From Pseudolactococcus chungangensis CAU 28 = DSM 22330 (GTDB lineage: Bacteria; Bacillota; Bacilli; Lactobacillales; Streptococcaceae), in assembly GCF_002441885.1 (NCBI RefSeq), contig NZ_JXJT01000002.1, positions 62,001 through 126,000 on the forward strand: DNA of 64,000 bases. Direction: 5' to 3'. Both the position numbers and the translations under genes were made by a program. Numbering within the stretch: the first letter of the stretch is position 1; every line of letters starts with the position of its first letter. Below, in pieces: positions 53,599-63,854 of this stretch. The notes beneath the pieces were generated by a model that had not been told where the DNA came from, searched no databases, and saw only the letters and a program-made list of their open reading frames with translations.

Positions 53599-53724
53599 TT
53601 GAGTTTCGGCTCCTTGAGTCTATGAAAAAAGATAAAGGTACGTAGACACTGTTGTCTCTTTATGGCTTTTCCTATTTTTCATAGACTTAGAGCAGTCACC
53701 TCAATATCTTAATGGAGAATATAA
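53599..53724 (+). promoter_or_regulatory. Structured leader LE1-B of the PTS gene
   Basis: TTGAG (53599-53603) pairs with CTCAA (53700-53704). Conserved strands TTTCGGCTCCTTG and GCAGTCACCTCAATATCTTA. Inner stem AGTCTATGAAAAA pairs perfectly with TTTTTCATAGACT; apical part AGATAAAGGTACGTAGACAC is shared with LE1-A. CTCC (53610-53613) can pair with SD GGAG (53714-53717). Confidence 0.6.
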
Positions 53725-55023
53725 ATGAACGACTTTATTAACAGGACTTTGATTCCGAAAATCATGAAATTTGTTTCTACCAAACCTATGGTGGCATTTA
53801 GAAATGGTATGCTTTACACGATGCCATTTTCAATTATTGGCTCGGTTTTTTTACTACTTGCGAATATTCCGATTCCAAGTGTTGCAAAGGCGGTTGAAAA
53901 TGCAGGTTTGTCAACTTACTTCAACCAGGCGTTTGGTGCGACATTTGCGGTGATGGCATTTTTTGCAACGATTGGTATTACGATGTCCTATGTGAAAGAA
54001 CAAGGGATTGAGGATACTTTACCAGCTGGTATGATTTCTTTTGCTTCATTTTTACTTTTGATGAGTTCAGAAGTTGTTGAAACAAAAAGTGGTCATTTTG
54101 TAGGCAATGTAATTAACAAAGATTGGACAGGTGGCAAAGGGATGATTGTTGCCATTATCGTTGGTCTCTTTGTCGGGATTGTCTACTCTTGGTTTATCAA
54201 ACATGATATTCGAATTAAGTTGCCTGATGGTGTGCCACCAAATGTTGCCAGCTCTTTTACAGCCTTGATTCCAGGTTTCGTAATTACTGTGCTGACTTTA
54301 GTTGTCTATATCATTTTTGACCAATTTCACACGACATTTTTCGATTGGATTTATAAAGTCTTACAGACACCTCTGCAAGGCATGACGACGACTTTACCTG
54401 GCATAATCTTATTAGGTGTTTTAATACCATTATTTTGGTTCTTTGGAATTCATGGTTCAACAATTGTTGGTGGTATTATGGGGCCACTCTTGACCGCAAA
54501 TTCTCTTGATAATAAAGCAATTCTTGATTCGGGTAAAGCATTGACTTTAGCAAATGGTGGTAAAATTGTGACGCAACAATTTTTGGACCAATATATGACA
54601 GTAACAGGTGCAGGCATGACGATTGGCTTAGTCGTCTTTATGACTTTCTTTGCTAAATCTCAACAGTACAAGGAACTTGGTAAATTGTCTATCATTCCAG
54701 GCTTATTTAACATCAATGAGCCAGTGATTTTTGCAACACCTATTGTGATGAATCCAATTATGCTTTTACCCTTCATTTTGGCGCCACTATGTTCAGGTTT
54801 ATTACTTTATTTTTCAATCTATACAGGCATTGTCCCAATGTTTGCGGGCGTTGTCGTACCGTGGACGACGCCCCCTATTATCTCAGGCTTTTTGACAAAT
54901 GGTTGGCAAGCAGCAATTTTACAAGCGATATGTTTGACGATGACTTTCTTTATTTACTTACCGTTTGCTAAGAAGATGGATCAACTCACAGTCGCACAAG
55001 AAAAAGAAATAAGCGCTCAATAA
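53725..55023 (+). CDS. PTS EIIC, cellobiose/lactose family
   Basis: Membrane permease of a beta-glucoside PTS, 432 residues. Substrate-site His243 in FFGIHGSTIVGG and Glu332 in FNINEPVIFATP are both present. EIIA and EIIB are not in this operon and must be supplied in trans. The next gene is a GH1 6-phospho-glycosidase, so imported disaccharide phosphates are cut at once. Regulated by the upstream RpiR protein, cre and leader LE1-B (inference). Confidence 0.93.
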   Translation: MNDFINRTLIPKIMKFVSTKPMVAFRNGMLYTMPFSIIGSVFLLLANIPIPSVAKAVENAGLSTYFNQAFGATFAVMAFFATIGITMSYVKEQGIEDTLPAGMISFASFLLLMSSEVVETKSGHFVGNVINKDWTGGKGMIVAIIVGLFVGIVYSWFIKHDIRIKLPDGVPPNVASSFTALIPGFVITVLTLVVYIIFDQFHTTFFDWIYKVLQTPLQGMTTTLPGIILLGVLIPLFWFFGIHGSTIVGGIMGPLLTANSLDNKAILDSGKALTLANGGKIVTQQFLDQYMTVTGAGMTIGLVVFMTFFAKSQQYKELGKLSIIPGLFNINEPVIFATPIVMNPIMLLPFILAPLCSGLLLYFSIYTGIVPMFAGVVVPWTTPPIISGFLTNGWQAAILQAICLTMTFFIYLPFAKKMDQLTVAQEKEISAQ

Positions 55024-55070
55024 ACCATATGTAAACATTAAGCTAAGCGTTAAACTAAATACAACACTAA

Positions 55071-56537
<1,467 letters not shown>

Positions 56538-56663
56538 AACGCTTGACATGAGTCAATATTGGTTTGAAATCAATGTTGGCTTTTTGTTGTTCAAGCGACT
56601 GATTTTAAGTAAGTTAAATTTAATTCTAAATTTCTTTGTTTTATCATTTCATTGTCATAGATA

Positions 56664-56672
56664 TGATATAAT
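56664..56672 (+). promoter_or_regulatory. Promoter of lipoprotein 1 (extended -10)
   Basis: TG-A-TATAAT, 31 bases before the start codon. Confidence 0.65.
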
Positions 56673-56703
56673 GAGTGAAGGAACTTTTGGGGAGGGATCA
56701 TCT

Positions 56704-57171
56704 ATGAAAAAGTGGGAAAAAGGATTGTTATCCGTTGCGGTAGCTGCTGGCTTAATCATTTTGACTGCCTGTAGTCTTGTTGCAAAAGAACAAAAAGTGA
56801 GACTAGAAAAAGAAGAGAACGGTGTCAAAATTATTCTGACCTATTATGCTAAGGGCGATAAAGTGATGAAGCAAACGTTTGAAAATATTATTCCTTATAG
56901 TGAAATAGGGGTTAAGACTGCTGATGAGGCAAAAGAACAACTGGAAGAGGTTGCTAAGTCTTATAATCAGCTCAAAGGCGTCAGAGACCAATTGGTTTAC
57001 GGTGAAGATTCTGTCACAGAAAAAGTCGTGGTTGATTATAGGGTTGTAGACAAGGTAAATGCAATGAAACTGACAGCTATGATGGCTGATGAAGGCAACT
57101 TGTCTAAAGGTGTTAGTCTGAAAAGCAGTATTAAATTATTAAAAGAACAGGGATTTAAAGAGGAGAAGTAA
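56704..57171 (+). CDS. DUF1307 (YehR-like) lipoprotein, copy 1
   Basis: 155 residues from ATG 56704 with SD GGGAGGGA; a long upstream frame is spurious. Signal peptide ending in lipobox LTAC, then KEQKVRLEKEENGVKIILTY, YGEDSVTEKVVVDYRVVD and KGVSLKSSIKLLKEQGF. DUF1307 lipoproteins have no clear function. It is a tandem paralogue of the next gene, with its own promoter and terminator. Confidence 0.88.
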   Translation: MKKWEKGLLSVAVAAGLIILTACSLVAKEQKVRLEKEENGVKIILTYYAKGDKVMKQTFENIIPYSEIGVKTADEAKEQLEEVAKSYNQLKGVRDQLVYGEDSVTEKVVVDYRVVDKVNAMKLTAMMADEGNLSKGVSLKSSIKLLKEQGFKEEK

Positions 57172-57200
57172 ACCTTTAACATTATCGATAATAAGCCATG

Positions 57201-57236
57201 AGCTAGTGTTGTAAAAAATCAATACTAGCTTTTTAA
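57201..57236 (+). terminator. Terminator of lipoprotein 1
   Basis: AGCTAGTGTTG pairs with CAATACTAGCT, then TTTT. Confidence 0.85.
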
Positions 57237-57307
57237 TATAATTGACAGGATAAAAGCTTAAAGTTATAATCAAAATACTATTTTTATAAATAATTTGTAA
57301 TAAATTA

Positions 57308-57316
57308 TGATATAAT
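57308..57316 (+). promoter_or_regulatory. Promoter of lipoprotein 2 (extended -10)
   Basis: TG-A-TATAAT, 28 bases before the start codon. Confidence 0.65.
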
Positions 57317-57343
57317 AAGTTATAAATTTAGGAGGAAGTATGG

Positions 57344-57811
57344 ATGAAAAGAATTAAAAAAGGATTGCTATCTGTGATAGTTATCGTTGGTGCTCTTGTT
57401 TTGACAGCTTGTAGTTTGTCAGCTAAAGAACAAAAAGTAAGCTATGAAAAAGAAGAAAATGGTATTAAAATCGTCTTGACTTACTATGCTAAGGGGGACA
57501 AGGTGACAAAACAGACATCTGAAAATACGATTCCCTATAGTGCGCTAGGCGTTAAGTCAGCAGACGAAGCAAAAGAACGTTTAAAAGATGTTCTCAAGTC
57601 TTATAATGATGTCAAGGGTGTTAAAGATGAGCTGACCTATGGTGAAGATGCTGTCACTGAAAAAGTCGAGATTAACTACACTGTGGTTGATATGAAAAAA
57701 GCTAAGAAATTAGTAGGTGTATCAACTGATGGTGGAGATATTTCAAAAGGTGTTAGTCTTAAAAACAGTATTAAATTATTAAAAGACCAAGGTTACAAAG
57801 AAAAGAAATAA
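57344..57811 (+). CDS. DUF1307 (YehR-like) lipoprotein, copy 2
   Basis: 155 residues, the same length and layout as copy 1 (lipobox LTAC; KEQKVSYEKEENGIKIVLTY; YGEDAVTEKVEINYTVVD). By eye about two thirds of residues agree with copy 1, and the C-terminal KGVSLK.SIKLLK block is almost unchanged, so this is a tandem duplication. The SD AGGAGG is followed by an ATG at 57338 that stops after five codons; the ATG at 57344 is the start. Confidence 0.88.
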   Translation: MKRIKKGLLSVIVIVGALVLTACSLSAKEQKVSYEKEENGIKIVLTYYAKGDKVTKQTSENTIPYSALGVKSADEAKERLKDVLKSYNDVKGVKDELTYGEDAVTEKVEINYTVVDMKKAKKLVGVSTDGGDISKGVSLKNSIKLLKDQGYKEKK

Positions 57812-57826
57812 GTTTGTTAGACAATC

Positions 57827-57880
57827 GTGAGCAGTCAATCATGCCTTGGGTTATTCCCCACTGCGTGAGCTGCTCATTTT
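57827..57880 (+). terminator. Terminator of lipoprotein 2
   Basis: TGAGCAG pairs with CTGCTCA around a long loop, then TTTTT. Confidence 0.65.
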
Positions 57881-57925
57881 TAATTTCAAGAGTCAATTGT
57901 ACCTACTTGTGATTGATGACATGAT

Positions 57926-57955
57926 AAATGTCGAGTAATCTCGGCATTTTTTTGA
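57926..57955 (+). terminator. Second terminator before murF
   Basis: AAATG-T-CGAG-taat-CTCG-G-CATTT, then TTTT. Confidence 0.65.
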
Positions 57956-57991
57956 TAAAATAAAAGATATGAAAAAGAATCAGGTGTACTT

Positions 57992-59347
57992 ATGAATTTA
58001 ACCTTACATGAAGTAGCAGACGCTGTCAAGGCACAAAACGATGTCTTAAAATATGAGGATCAGGTGCTTGGCAATATCGAGTTTGACAGTCGGCTCATCA
58101 AGCCTGGCGACATTTTCTTGCCCTTAAAGGGTGCGCGTGATGGCCATGACTTCATCCCGACGGCTTTTGAAAATGGTGCTCTTGTCACATTTTCAGAGCA
58201 AAAAGTGGCTTTTCCTCACATTTTAGTCGAAAATACGGAGCAGGCTTTTCAAGACTTAGCTAGCTATTACTTGGATAAAACAGCGGTTGATGTCATCGCC
58301 ATCACCGGCAGCAACGGAAAAACGACGACCAAGGATATGATTGCACAGATACTTGCGACGACTTACAAGACCTACAAAACGCAAGGTAACTATAACAACG
58401 AAATTGGGTTACCCTACACCGTCCTCCATATGCCTGATGATACTGAAAAACTAGTGCTTGAAATGGGTCAGGACCACATGGGCGATATTCATCTGCTGTC
58501 CACCCTTGCGAAACCAAAACTTGCGGTCATCACGCTGATCGGCGAAAGTCACCTCGAATTTTTCGGCACCCGCGAGAAAATCGCTGAAGGCAAGATGCAG
58601 ATTATCGACGGACTGGTCCATGGCGGTGAACTCATTGCTCCAGCAGATAAAATTATCAACGCCTATTTACCTAACAATCAGAAAATCACACGGTTTGGTG
58701 CAGACGCGGATATTCACCTGACAGCCCTTTATGAGCATAAAGACCACCTGAGCTTTACCGTTAATTTCTTAGATGAAGATTTGACAATTCCAGTTCCTGG
58801 GAAATTTAATGCGACTAATGCCATGGTTGCAGCTTATGTCGGTACTTTAGAAGGTGTTTCGCCACAACATATCAAGAAAGCTCTGGCGAATCTTAACCTG
58901 ACTAAAAATCGTGTTGAGTGGCTTAAAGCAAGTAACGGGGCGGATATTTTGTCAGATGTCTACAATGCCAACCCGACAGCTATGAGATTGATTTTAGAAA
59001 CTTTTCAAACCATTGCAGGTAATCCTGATGGTAGAAAAATTGCTGTTTTGGCAGATATGAAGGAGTTGGGCGAGCAGACCGCACAATTACATGCTGAGAT
59101 GATGACTGCACTTAATCCAGAAAAACTAGATTTACTTTATCTTTACGGGGAAAATATGTTATCTTTAGCACAGCTCGCTCAGGAGATTTTTCCACCTGAA
59201 ACAGTTAAATATTTCCGAAAAGATGACGAAAAAGATGAACATGATAAGCTGTCTCAAGCCTTACTTAATGAGCTAAAACCAGCTGATCAAGTCTTGCTTA
59301 AAGGCAGTCATTCTATGCGTTTAACAGAAATTGTCAATCAATTGTAA
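57992..59347 (+). CDS. murF: UDP-MurNAc-tripeptide--D-alanyl-D-alanine ligase
   Basis: Adds D-Ala-D-Ala to the UDP-MurNAc-tripeptide; last cytoplasmic step of the peptidoglycan precursor. 451 residues: N-terminal substrate domain (EFDSRLIKPGDIFLPLKGAR), central ATPase with P-loop AITGSNGKTTTKDM (about 105-118), C-terminal domain (DVYNANPTAMRLIL). Works with ddl 5 kb upstream; the ddl-murF link is conserved, here interrupted by the PTS and lipoprotein genes. SD AGGTG. Confidence 0.96.
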   Translation: MNLTLHEVADAVKAQNDVLKYEDQVLGNIEFDSRLIKPGDIFLPLKGARDGHDFIPTAFENGALVTFSEQKVAFPHILVENTEQAFQDLASYYLDKTAVDVIAITGSNGKTTTKDMIAQILATTYKTYKTQGNYNNEIGLPYTVLHMPDDTEKLVLEMGQDHMGDIHLLSTLAKPKLAVITLIGESHLEFFGTREKIAEGKMQIIDGLVHGGELIAPADKIINAYLPNNQKITRFGADADIHLTALYEHKDHLSFTVNFLDEDLTIPVPGKFNATNAMVAAYVGTLEGVSPQHIKKALANLNLTKNRVEWLKASNGADILSDVYNANPTAMRLILETFQTIAGNPDGRKIAVLADMKELGEQTAQLHAEMMTALNPEKLDLLYLYGENMLSLAQLAQEIFPPETVKYFRKDDEKDEHDKLSQALLNELKPADQVLLKGSHSMRLTEIVNQL

Positions 59348-59605
59348 TCTAAGCTCTTTTGGAATAAAAAAATAAAGATAAGCAGATGAAAACGCTTTAT
59401 GAAAAGGTGTTATCGTCTCTTTTTGTCTGTCAAAAATAACGATTCAGATGTATTTGTTCGACAAATTGTTCGAAAAATATTAAAAGAAATAGTTAAAAAA
59501 GGGGACCCAAAAGACAAAAGTATTAAATAACAGAGAAATAGTCAACTATCAGACAATTATCTTTGATACTTAGATTGCAAAAAATATTGAGGAGTATTCA
59601 TTTTC
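59348..59605. other. Intergenic stretch
   Basis: No gene seen. AT-rich, with a TTGTTCGACAAATTGTTCGA direct repeat of TTGTTCGA near 59454-59473. Confidence 0.4.
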
Positions 59606-59737
59606 ATGAAAAAAGGATTGACCCGTGGTCTCGTTGCAGCATTGGCAGCTTGTGGTAGTAAATCTTCTGATAAAAAATCAAAAAATAAGACAAGTGACGA
59701 TTTGAAAATGTCGTTTGTCCCTAATGCAAGTGAATGA
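59606..59737 (+). pseudogene. Remnant of a PhnD-type substrate-binding lipoprotein
   Basis: SD GAGGAGT and ATG 59606 open a 43-codon frame: MKKGLTRGLVAALAACGSKS, then DDLKMSFVPNASE-stop. The CGSKSS lipobox end and LKMSFVPN match phosphonate-type (PhnD) binding proteins, but the hydrophobic signal core is shortened and everything after the first strand is gone. Two deletions; not functional. Confidence 0.6.
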
Positions 59738-59777
59738 AGATTTACAGTTTGAAGTTATATCGTCAGAAAAAGTAGAC

Positions 59778-59804
59778 AAAAAACGCCAGAACGGCGTTTT
59801 TTTG
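59778..59804. terminator. Terminator after the PhnD remnant
   Basis: AAACGCC-agaa-GGCGTTT with T run; also usable on the minus strand. Confidence 0.8.
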
Positions 59805-59879
59805 TTAAATATGTTTGTTATGCTTTAACTAATGCCACGATAGGATATTTGCTGACAAAATATTAGGATGACAGGACGA

Positions 59880-60560
59880 TTATTTGCTACTTTTACGAAT
59901 TGTTAAAATGGTGATGATCATCATGCTTATCAGGTAAAGTACTACGGCAATCAGTTGGCAGTCACTCAACAACATCGGAACTTGAAAACTCAGCCAGTGA
60001 ATAGGATTTTTAAATAGAAAGACGATGAGATAGAGTGTGATAAAGGATAAGCAAGATAGGATAATTATTTTAAAAAAATCTTTAGCAAATGCGGTAAAAC
60101 TGATGGTTTTAAAAACAAAATAGATTAACAAAGCAATAAGCATAGGTGTCAAAACTGTAGATAAAATTGAAAAATAAGCATGGTTAACACCATCAAAACT
60201 GCGTATACTGATACTTGATAGAAAGGCAACAAAGAGAAAAGTGATACCAGACAGCAACAGATTATCTTTGATGACATCGCTAACTTTTTTATTAGGAATG
60301 GCAGCTAGAATTTCTTGACTTGCCTTTTTAGGCTGATGACCGAAAAAGTCTTCAGCTGACAGACCATCTTGTTCAGCTTGGGCAAAATCATTGATGATTT
60401 CATTTAGTTTAAGGCCAAGTGCTGTTTCATCTTTAAAAATATTGCCCCCATACATTGAAAACATCAAATTTCTAACAAAGGCTTGATTTTCTTTGCTTAA
60501 ACTATTTAGGACGGTAATTGTATCGGTTTTTAATTGCTTTATATATGGTTGATAGGTCAT
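59880..60560 (-). CDS. Membrane protein with N-terminal HAAS/DUF1129-like domain
   Basis: 226 residues. The soluble N-terminal part (about 1-95) is helical (VLNSLSKENQAFVRNLMFSM; LNEIINDFAQAEQDGLSAED), resembling HAAS/DUF1129-type modules; then four hydrophobic segments. Such proteins are routinely encoded with a PadR regulator, as here (4-bp gap). Function unknown; may tune the regulator or act in envelope stress. Confidence 0.7.
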   Translation of the reverse strand: MTYQPYIKQLKTDTITVLNSLSKENQAFVRNLMFSMYGGNIFKDETALGLKLNEIINDFAQAEQDGLSAEDFFGHQPKKASQEILAAIPNKKVSDVIKDNLLLSGITFLFVAFLSSISIRSFDGVNHAYFSILSTVLTPMLIALLIYFVFKTISFTAFAKDFFKIIILSCLSFITLYLIVFLFKNPIHWLSFQVPMLLSDCQLIAVVLYLISMMIITILTIRKSSK

Positions 60561-60563
60561 TTT

Positions 60564-60920
60564 CTACCTCAAACTTTCAAAAATGTTAATATATGTGGCA
60601 AATCTTGAAATAAAATCTGCTTGTGCTAATTTTCCCTCTGCTGATAAAGCATAATATTTGCGGCTTGGACCTTCGTCAGATTTTCGGATTTCTGTTATGA
60701 CCCAATCGTTTTTCTCAAACTTAGTAAGTATCGGATAAATTGTCCCCATAGACACATCGTCAACTCCGATATCAGCGAATTTCTGTGAAATTTCGTAACC
60801 GTACAGGTCAACAGATTGTCCGATAATCATGAGTAGAAAACCCTCAACAATGCCTTTTCGAAGTTGACTTTCATTGATATAGTTGATAATGACCACTTCC
60901 TTTACTATGATGTCTAACAT
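60564..60920 (-). CDS. PadR-family transcriptional regulator
   Basis: About 118 residues. Winged HTH: QLRKGIVEGFLLMIIG, LYGYEISQKFADIG, GTIYPILTKFEKNDWV, the PadR signature. The start is unsettled: the ATG at 60920 has no SD, while AAAGGA lies nearer a GTG and an ATT at about 60890-60900; the family start (just before QLRKG) favours a start downstream of 60920. Likely represses its own operon through the palindrome at 60938-60962. Confidence 0.85.
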   Translation of the reverse strand: MLDIIVKEVVIINYINESQLRKGIVEGFLLMIIGQSVDLYGYEISQKFADIGVDDVSMGTIYPILTKFEKNDWVITEIRKSDEGPSRKYYALSAEGKLAQADFISRFATYINIFESLR

Positions 60921-60937
60921 AATCGTAACAAAAAAAA

Positions 60938-60962
60938 TACTATTATGCAATACATAATAGTA
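60938..60962. promoter_or_regulatory. Perfect inverted repeat, likely PadR operator
   Basis: TACTATTATG-caata-CATAATAGTA: 10-bp arms, 5-bp spacer, at the promoter position of the padR operon. Confidence 0.65.
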
Positions 60963-60973
60963 GATGACACAAC

Positions 60974-61000
60974 AAAAAAAAGCGCCCTCAAACGCTTTTA
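60974..61000. terminator. Terminator of the LysM gene
   Basis: AAAAGCG-ccctcaaa-CGCTTTT with a long T run on the minus strand. Confidence 0.75.
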
Positions 61001-61027
61001 CTAATTAAGTTTTCAATTCTTGTTCAA

Positions 61028-61648
61028 TCAATACCAACCATTGACAAGATGGAACTGCCAAGCAGCCTCCCATGAACCATAGCGTCCAGCGACATAAGCG
61101 TCTGCGACACGTTCCTGGTTAGCTGGCGAGAAGTCACCACCGAGATAAGACGATGTCAGTTGGTAACGGCCGTAGTATTGCCCGTTTTGCGCCGTGTAAG
61201 AGCCCCCAGATTCGGTCATGGCGATGGCCTCTTTGGCTGAGTTTGCGGTAAAACCGTTGCTGGTTGAAATGCTTACTGCAGGTTGTGTAACAGCTGCGAC
61301 TGGGGTAGCTGCAGGTGAGCTAGTCGCTGTACTTGTAGTAGCGGATGCTTTACTATCTGCCTTAGCATTTGTATCGAATTTGAGTTCTTGTCCGACGTAT
61401 ATCAGGCTGATGTTGTTTATTTTGTTAGCTGCAGCAATCGTTTGGATATGCGTTTGGTCATGATAGAATTTTTCTGCAATGCTTGAAAGTGTATCACCGG
61501 ATTGAACGGTGTAAGTGATTTGGTCAGCGCTAGCTGATTGGTTTGTCACGAATAGGCTGCTAGTAAAAAGTAAGCCAGCTAGAAGTGCTACTGCTTTAAT
61601 CGACAGTTTTGCTGGTGTGTTGTGTGTGTTGCTGTTATAAGTTTTCAT
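61028..61648 (-). CDS. LysM / aggregation-promoting-factor-like cell-wall protein
   Basis: 206 residues. Signal peptide cleaved after SASA (about residue 41), one LysM domain (YTVQSGDTLSSIAEKFY, about 46-90), a Ser/Thr/Ala-rich linker, and a C-terminal Apf/transglycosylase-like domain (AIAMTESGGSYTAQNGQYYG, ending WQFHLVNGWY) with a candidate catalytic Glu in AMTESGG. Secreted peptidoglycan-binding and possibly cleaving protein. ATG 61648; 24 upstream in-frame codons lack any SD. Confidence 0.9.
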   Translation of the reverse strand: MKTYNSNTHNTPAKLSIKAVALLAGLLFTSSLFVTNQSASADQITYTVQSGDTLSSIAEKFYHDQTHIQTIAAANKINNISLIYVGQELKFDTNAKADSKASATTSTATSSPAATPVAAVTQPAVSISTSNGFTANSAKEAIAMTESGGSYTAQNGQYYGRYQLTSSYLGGDFSPANQERVADAYVAGRYGSWEAAWQFHLVNGWY

Positions 61649-61747
61649 GTTCTTTATTCTATCAGATAATTTTAGCCTTAATATGATAGATGCGTGAATT
61701 TTTAATGACGAATATGACAATTTATTACAAAAGGACTTTTAGAAATG

Positions 61748-61756
61748 TGCTATAAT
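61748..61756 (+). promoter_or_regulatory. prfC promoter (extended -10)
   Basis: TG-C-TATAAT, giving a leader of about 90 nt with hairpin ATGTC-aagtta-GACAT. Confidence 0.65.
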
Positions 61757-61854
61757 AGTAATAATTGAGTAAAAATTGAGGTAACTATTATGTTGTAAAC
61801 TAGATGTCAAGTTAGACATGACAAGAGTTGATATACATACTTAAAGGAAGAATC

Positions 61855-63411
61855 ATGACATTAGAAACAGATATTAAACGTAGACGCACTTTTGCTATCA
61901 TCAGTCACCCGGATGCTGGTAAAACGACAATTACTGAGCAGTTGCTCTATTTTGGTGGTGAAATTCGTGAGGCGGGAACTGTTAAAGGTAAGAAAACAGG
62001 TCATTTCGCCAAATCTGACTGGATGGATATTGAAAAACAACGGGGTATTTCGGTGACCTCATCTGTCATGCAGTTTGACTATGCTGGCAAGCGCGTCAAC
62101 ATTCTAGACACACCAGGACATGAGGACTTTTCAGAAGATACTTACCGGACTCTGATGGCGGTAGATGCAGCAGTCATGGTGATTGACAGTGCCAAGGGTA
62201 TTGAGGCACAAACCAAAAAACTTTTCCAAGTTGTCAAACAACGAGGCATTCCAGTCTTTACCTTTATCAATAAACTTGACCGTGACGGTCGTGAACCACT
62301 TGATTTGTTGGCGGAACTTGAAGATGTCTTGGGCATTCTCTCAACGCCGATGAACTGGCCAATCGGTATGGGTAAAAACTTTGAAGGTCTTTATGACATG
62401 ACCAACAAACGGTTGGAACTTTATCGTGGGGACACGCGCTTTGTTGATTTTGAACAGGGTGACCAAGTATTTGCGCAAAATCCATTCTATCAGCAGGCAA
62501 AAGAAGATATTGAGCTGATGACTGAGGCGGGCAATCCTTTCGATGCTGAAGAAGTGCTACGTGGCGAATTGACCCCCGTCTTCTTTGGTTCAGCCTTGAC
62601 TAATTTTGGCGTGCAGACTTTCCTAGATGCCTTTTTAGCTTACGCACCAGAGCCGCAAGGGCACAAGACAACAACTGATGAGATCATATTGCCTACGATC
62701 CCAGAGTTTTCAGGTTTCGTTTTTAAAATTCAAGCCAACATGGACCCGCGCCATCGTGACCGCATTGCCTTTGTCCGGATTATTTCAGGTGAGTTTGAGC
62801 GGGGCATGTCGGTCAAGCTGGCACGGACTGGTAAAGCGGTTAAGCTGAGTAATGTGACGCAGTTTATGGCGGAGGCCCGTGAGAACGTGGAAAATGCCGT
62901 GGCAGGTGACATTATCGGGGTTTATGATACAGGTACTTACCAGGTTGGCGATACGCTGACAACGGGCGCGCTCAAGGTAGAATTTGAGCCACTGCCAACG
63001 TTTACACCGGAACTTTTCATGAAAGTTTCAGCTAAAAATGTCATGAAACAAAAATCTTTCCATAAAGGAATTGAGCAGTTGGTACAAGAGGGCGCAATTC
63101 AACTTTATAAAAATTACCAGACAGGTGAGTATATGCTGGGTGCTGTCGGTCAACTTCAGTTTGAGGTGTTCCAACATCGCATGGTGGGTGAGTACAATGC
63201 CGAAGTCATCATGACACCAATGGGGAAAAAGACCGTGCGTTGGATTAAACCAGAAGATTTGGATGAACGCATGTCTAGCTCACGTAATATTTTGGCTAAA
63301 GACCGCTTCGATAATCCTTTGTTCTTGTTTGAAAATCAATTTGCAGAACGCTGGTTTGCGGATAAATATCCAGATGTAGTCTTGAGTGATACACCATTTG
63401 TTGAGAGATAG
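61855..63411 (+). CDS. prfC: Peptide chain release factor 3
   Basis: GTPase that recycles RF1/RF2 after termination. 518 residues from ATG 61855 after AAAGGAAG. G1 [14 protein letters not shown], switch [21 protein letters not shown]3 [15 protein letters not shown]4 [11 protein letters not shown], plus the RF3-specific C-terminal part ([16 protein letters not shown]). Monocistronic. Confidence 0.97.
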   Translation: MTLETDIKRRRTFAIISHPDAGKTTITEQLLYFGGEIREAGTVKGKKTGHFAKSDWMDIEKQRGISVTSSVMQFDYAGKRVNILDTPGHEDFSEDTYRTLMAVDAAVMVIDSAKGIEAQTKKLFQVVKQRGIPVFTFINKLDRDGREPLDLLAELEDVLGILSTPMNWPIGMGKNFEGLYDMTNKRLELYRGDTRFVDFEQGDQVFAQNPFYQQAKEDIELMTEAGNPFDAEEVLRGELTPVFFGSALTNFGVQTFLDAFLAYAPEPQGHKTTTDEIILPTIPEFSGFVFKIQANMDPRHRDRIAFVRIISGEFERGMSVKLARTGKAVKLSNVTQFMAEARENVENAVAGDIIGVYDTGTYQVGDTLTTGALKVEFEPLPTFTPELFMKVSAKNVMKQKSFHKGIEQLVQEGAIQLYKNYQTGEYMLGAVGQLQFEVFQHRMVGEYNAEVIMTPMGKKTVRWIKPEDLDERMSSSRNILAKDRFDNPLFLFENQFAERWFADKYPDVVLSDTPFVER

Positions 63412-63421
63412 TCAATAAATG

Positions 63422-63454
63422 AAATGTCGATGCTTTGCGTCGGCATTTTTTTGC
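63422..63454 (+). terminator. prfC terminator
   Basis: AATG-T-CGATGC pairs with GCGTCG-G-CATT, then TTTTT. Confidence 0.75.
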
Positions 63455-63568
63455 ACAATTTGTAACCAATAATAGAAGAAAATTCTTTATCTGTCGAATC
63501 ATATTGAATATCTTATTTATCCTGAAAACGTATTCTTGAGTTCATCCCTATCATTTACTTCAAAATTG

Positions 63569-63577
63569 TGCTATACT
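63569..63577 (+). promoter_or_regulatory. Promoter of the DEAD-box helicase gene (extended -10)
   Basis: TG-C-TATACT; the transcript would begin near 63584, leaving a 270-nt leader. Confidence 0.65.
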
Positions 63578-63692
63578 GATTAAGTTGTCCAATTGGGGCA
63601 ACCGTCACCCAATGGAGTATTTGGATTGATAGACAACGTTTGAATTTAGACTGATAAAGTCTTAAGTTATCTATTGTATTTAGCGTTTTGAG

Positions 63693-63724
63693 CTTGTTTG
63701 CTTGAAATGCAGACAAGTTTTTAT
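63693..63724 (+). terminator. Terminator inside the helicase leader (attenuator)
   Basis: CTTGTTTGC pairs with GCAGACAAG (one G-T), then TTTTT, about 130 bases before the start codon. Confidence 0.7.
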
Positions 63725-63826
63725 ATATTGATAGTTGTGGTTGTCTCATTTTGAAGGCATCACGAACTATCGAAGATGTGACACACTTGCATCTTCACAC
63801 AGAAAACTAGAAAAAATAACCGAAAA

Positions 63827-63848
63827 CTCCACTTCTATATGAATGGAG
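63827..63848 (+). promoter_or_regulatory. SD-sequestering hairpin
   Basis: CTCCA-C-TTC-tatat-GAA-TGGAG: the helicase SD GGAG is the 3' arm of a stem, so translation would need melting. Confidence 0.65.
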
Positions 63849-63854
63849 AAACAC

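Larger units (their letters stand above)
63584..63854 (+). promoter_or_regulatory. Long structured leader of the DEAD-box helicase gene
   Basis: Several hairpins in series: TTGGG..CCCAA (63593-63613) inside GTTGTC..GACAAC; AGACT-gataa-AGTCT; an intrinsic terminator at 63693-63724; GATAGTT..AACTATC; GAAGATG..CATCTTC; and a final stem that hides the SD. Long folded leaders are typical of cold-induced helicase mRNAs. Confidence 0.6.

Noticed and set aside
63592-63625. Resemblance of the helicase leader start (TTGGG..GTCACCCAATGGAG) to LE1
   Set aside because: Only a short similarity around GTCACC; the inner conserved strand TTTCGGCTCC is missing and the element is far from the start codon.
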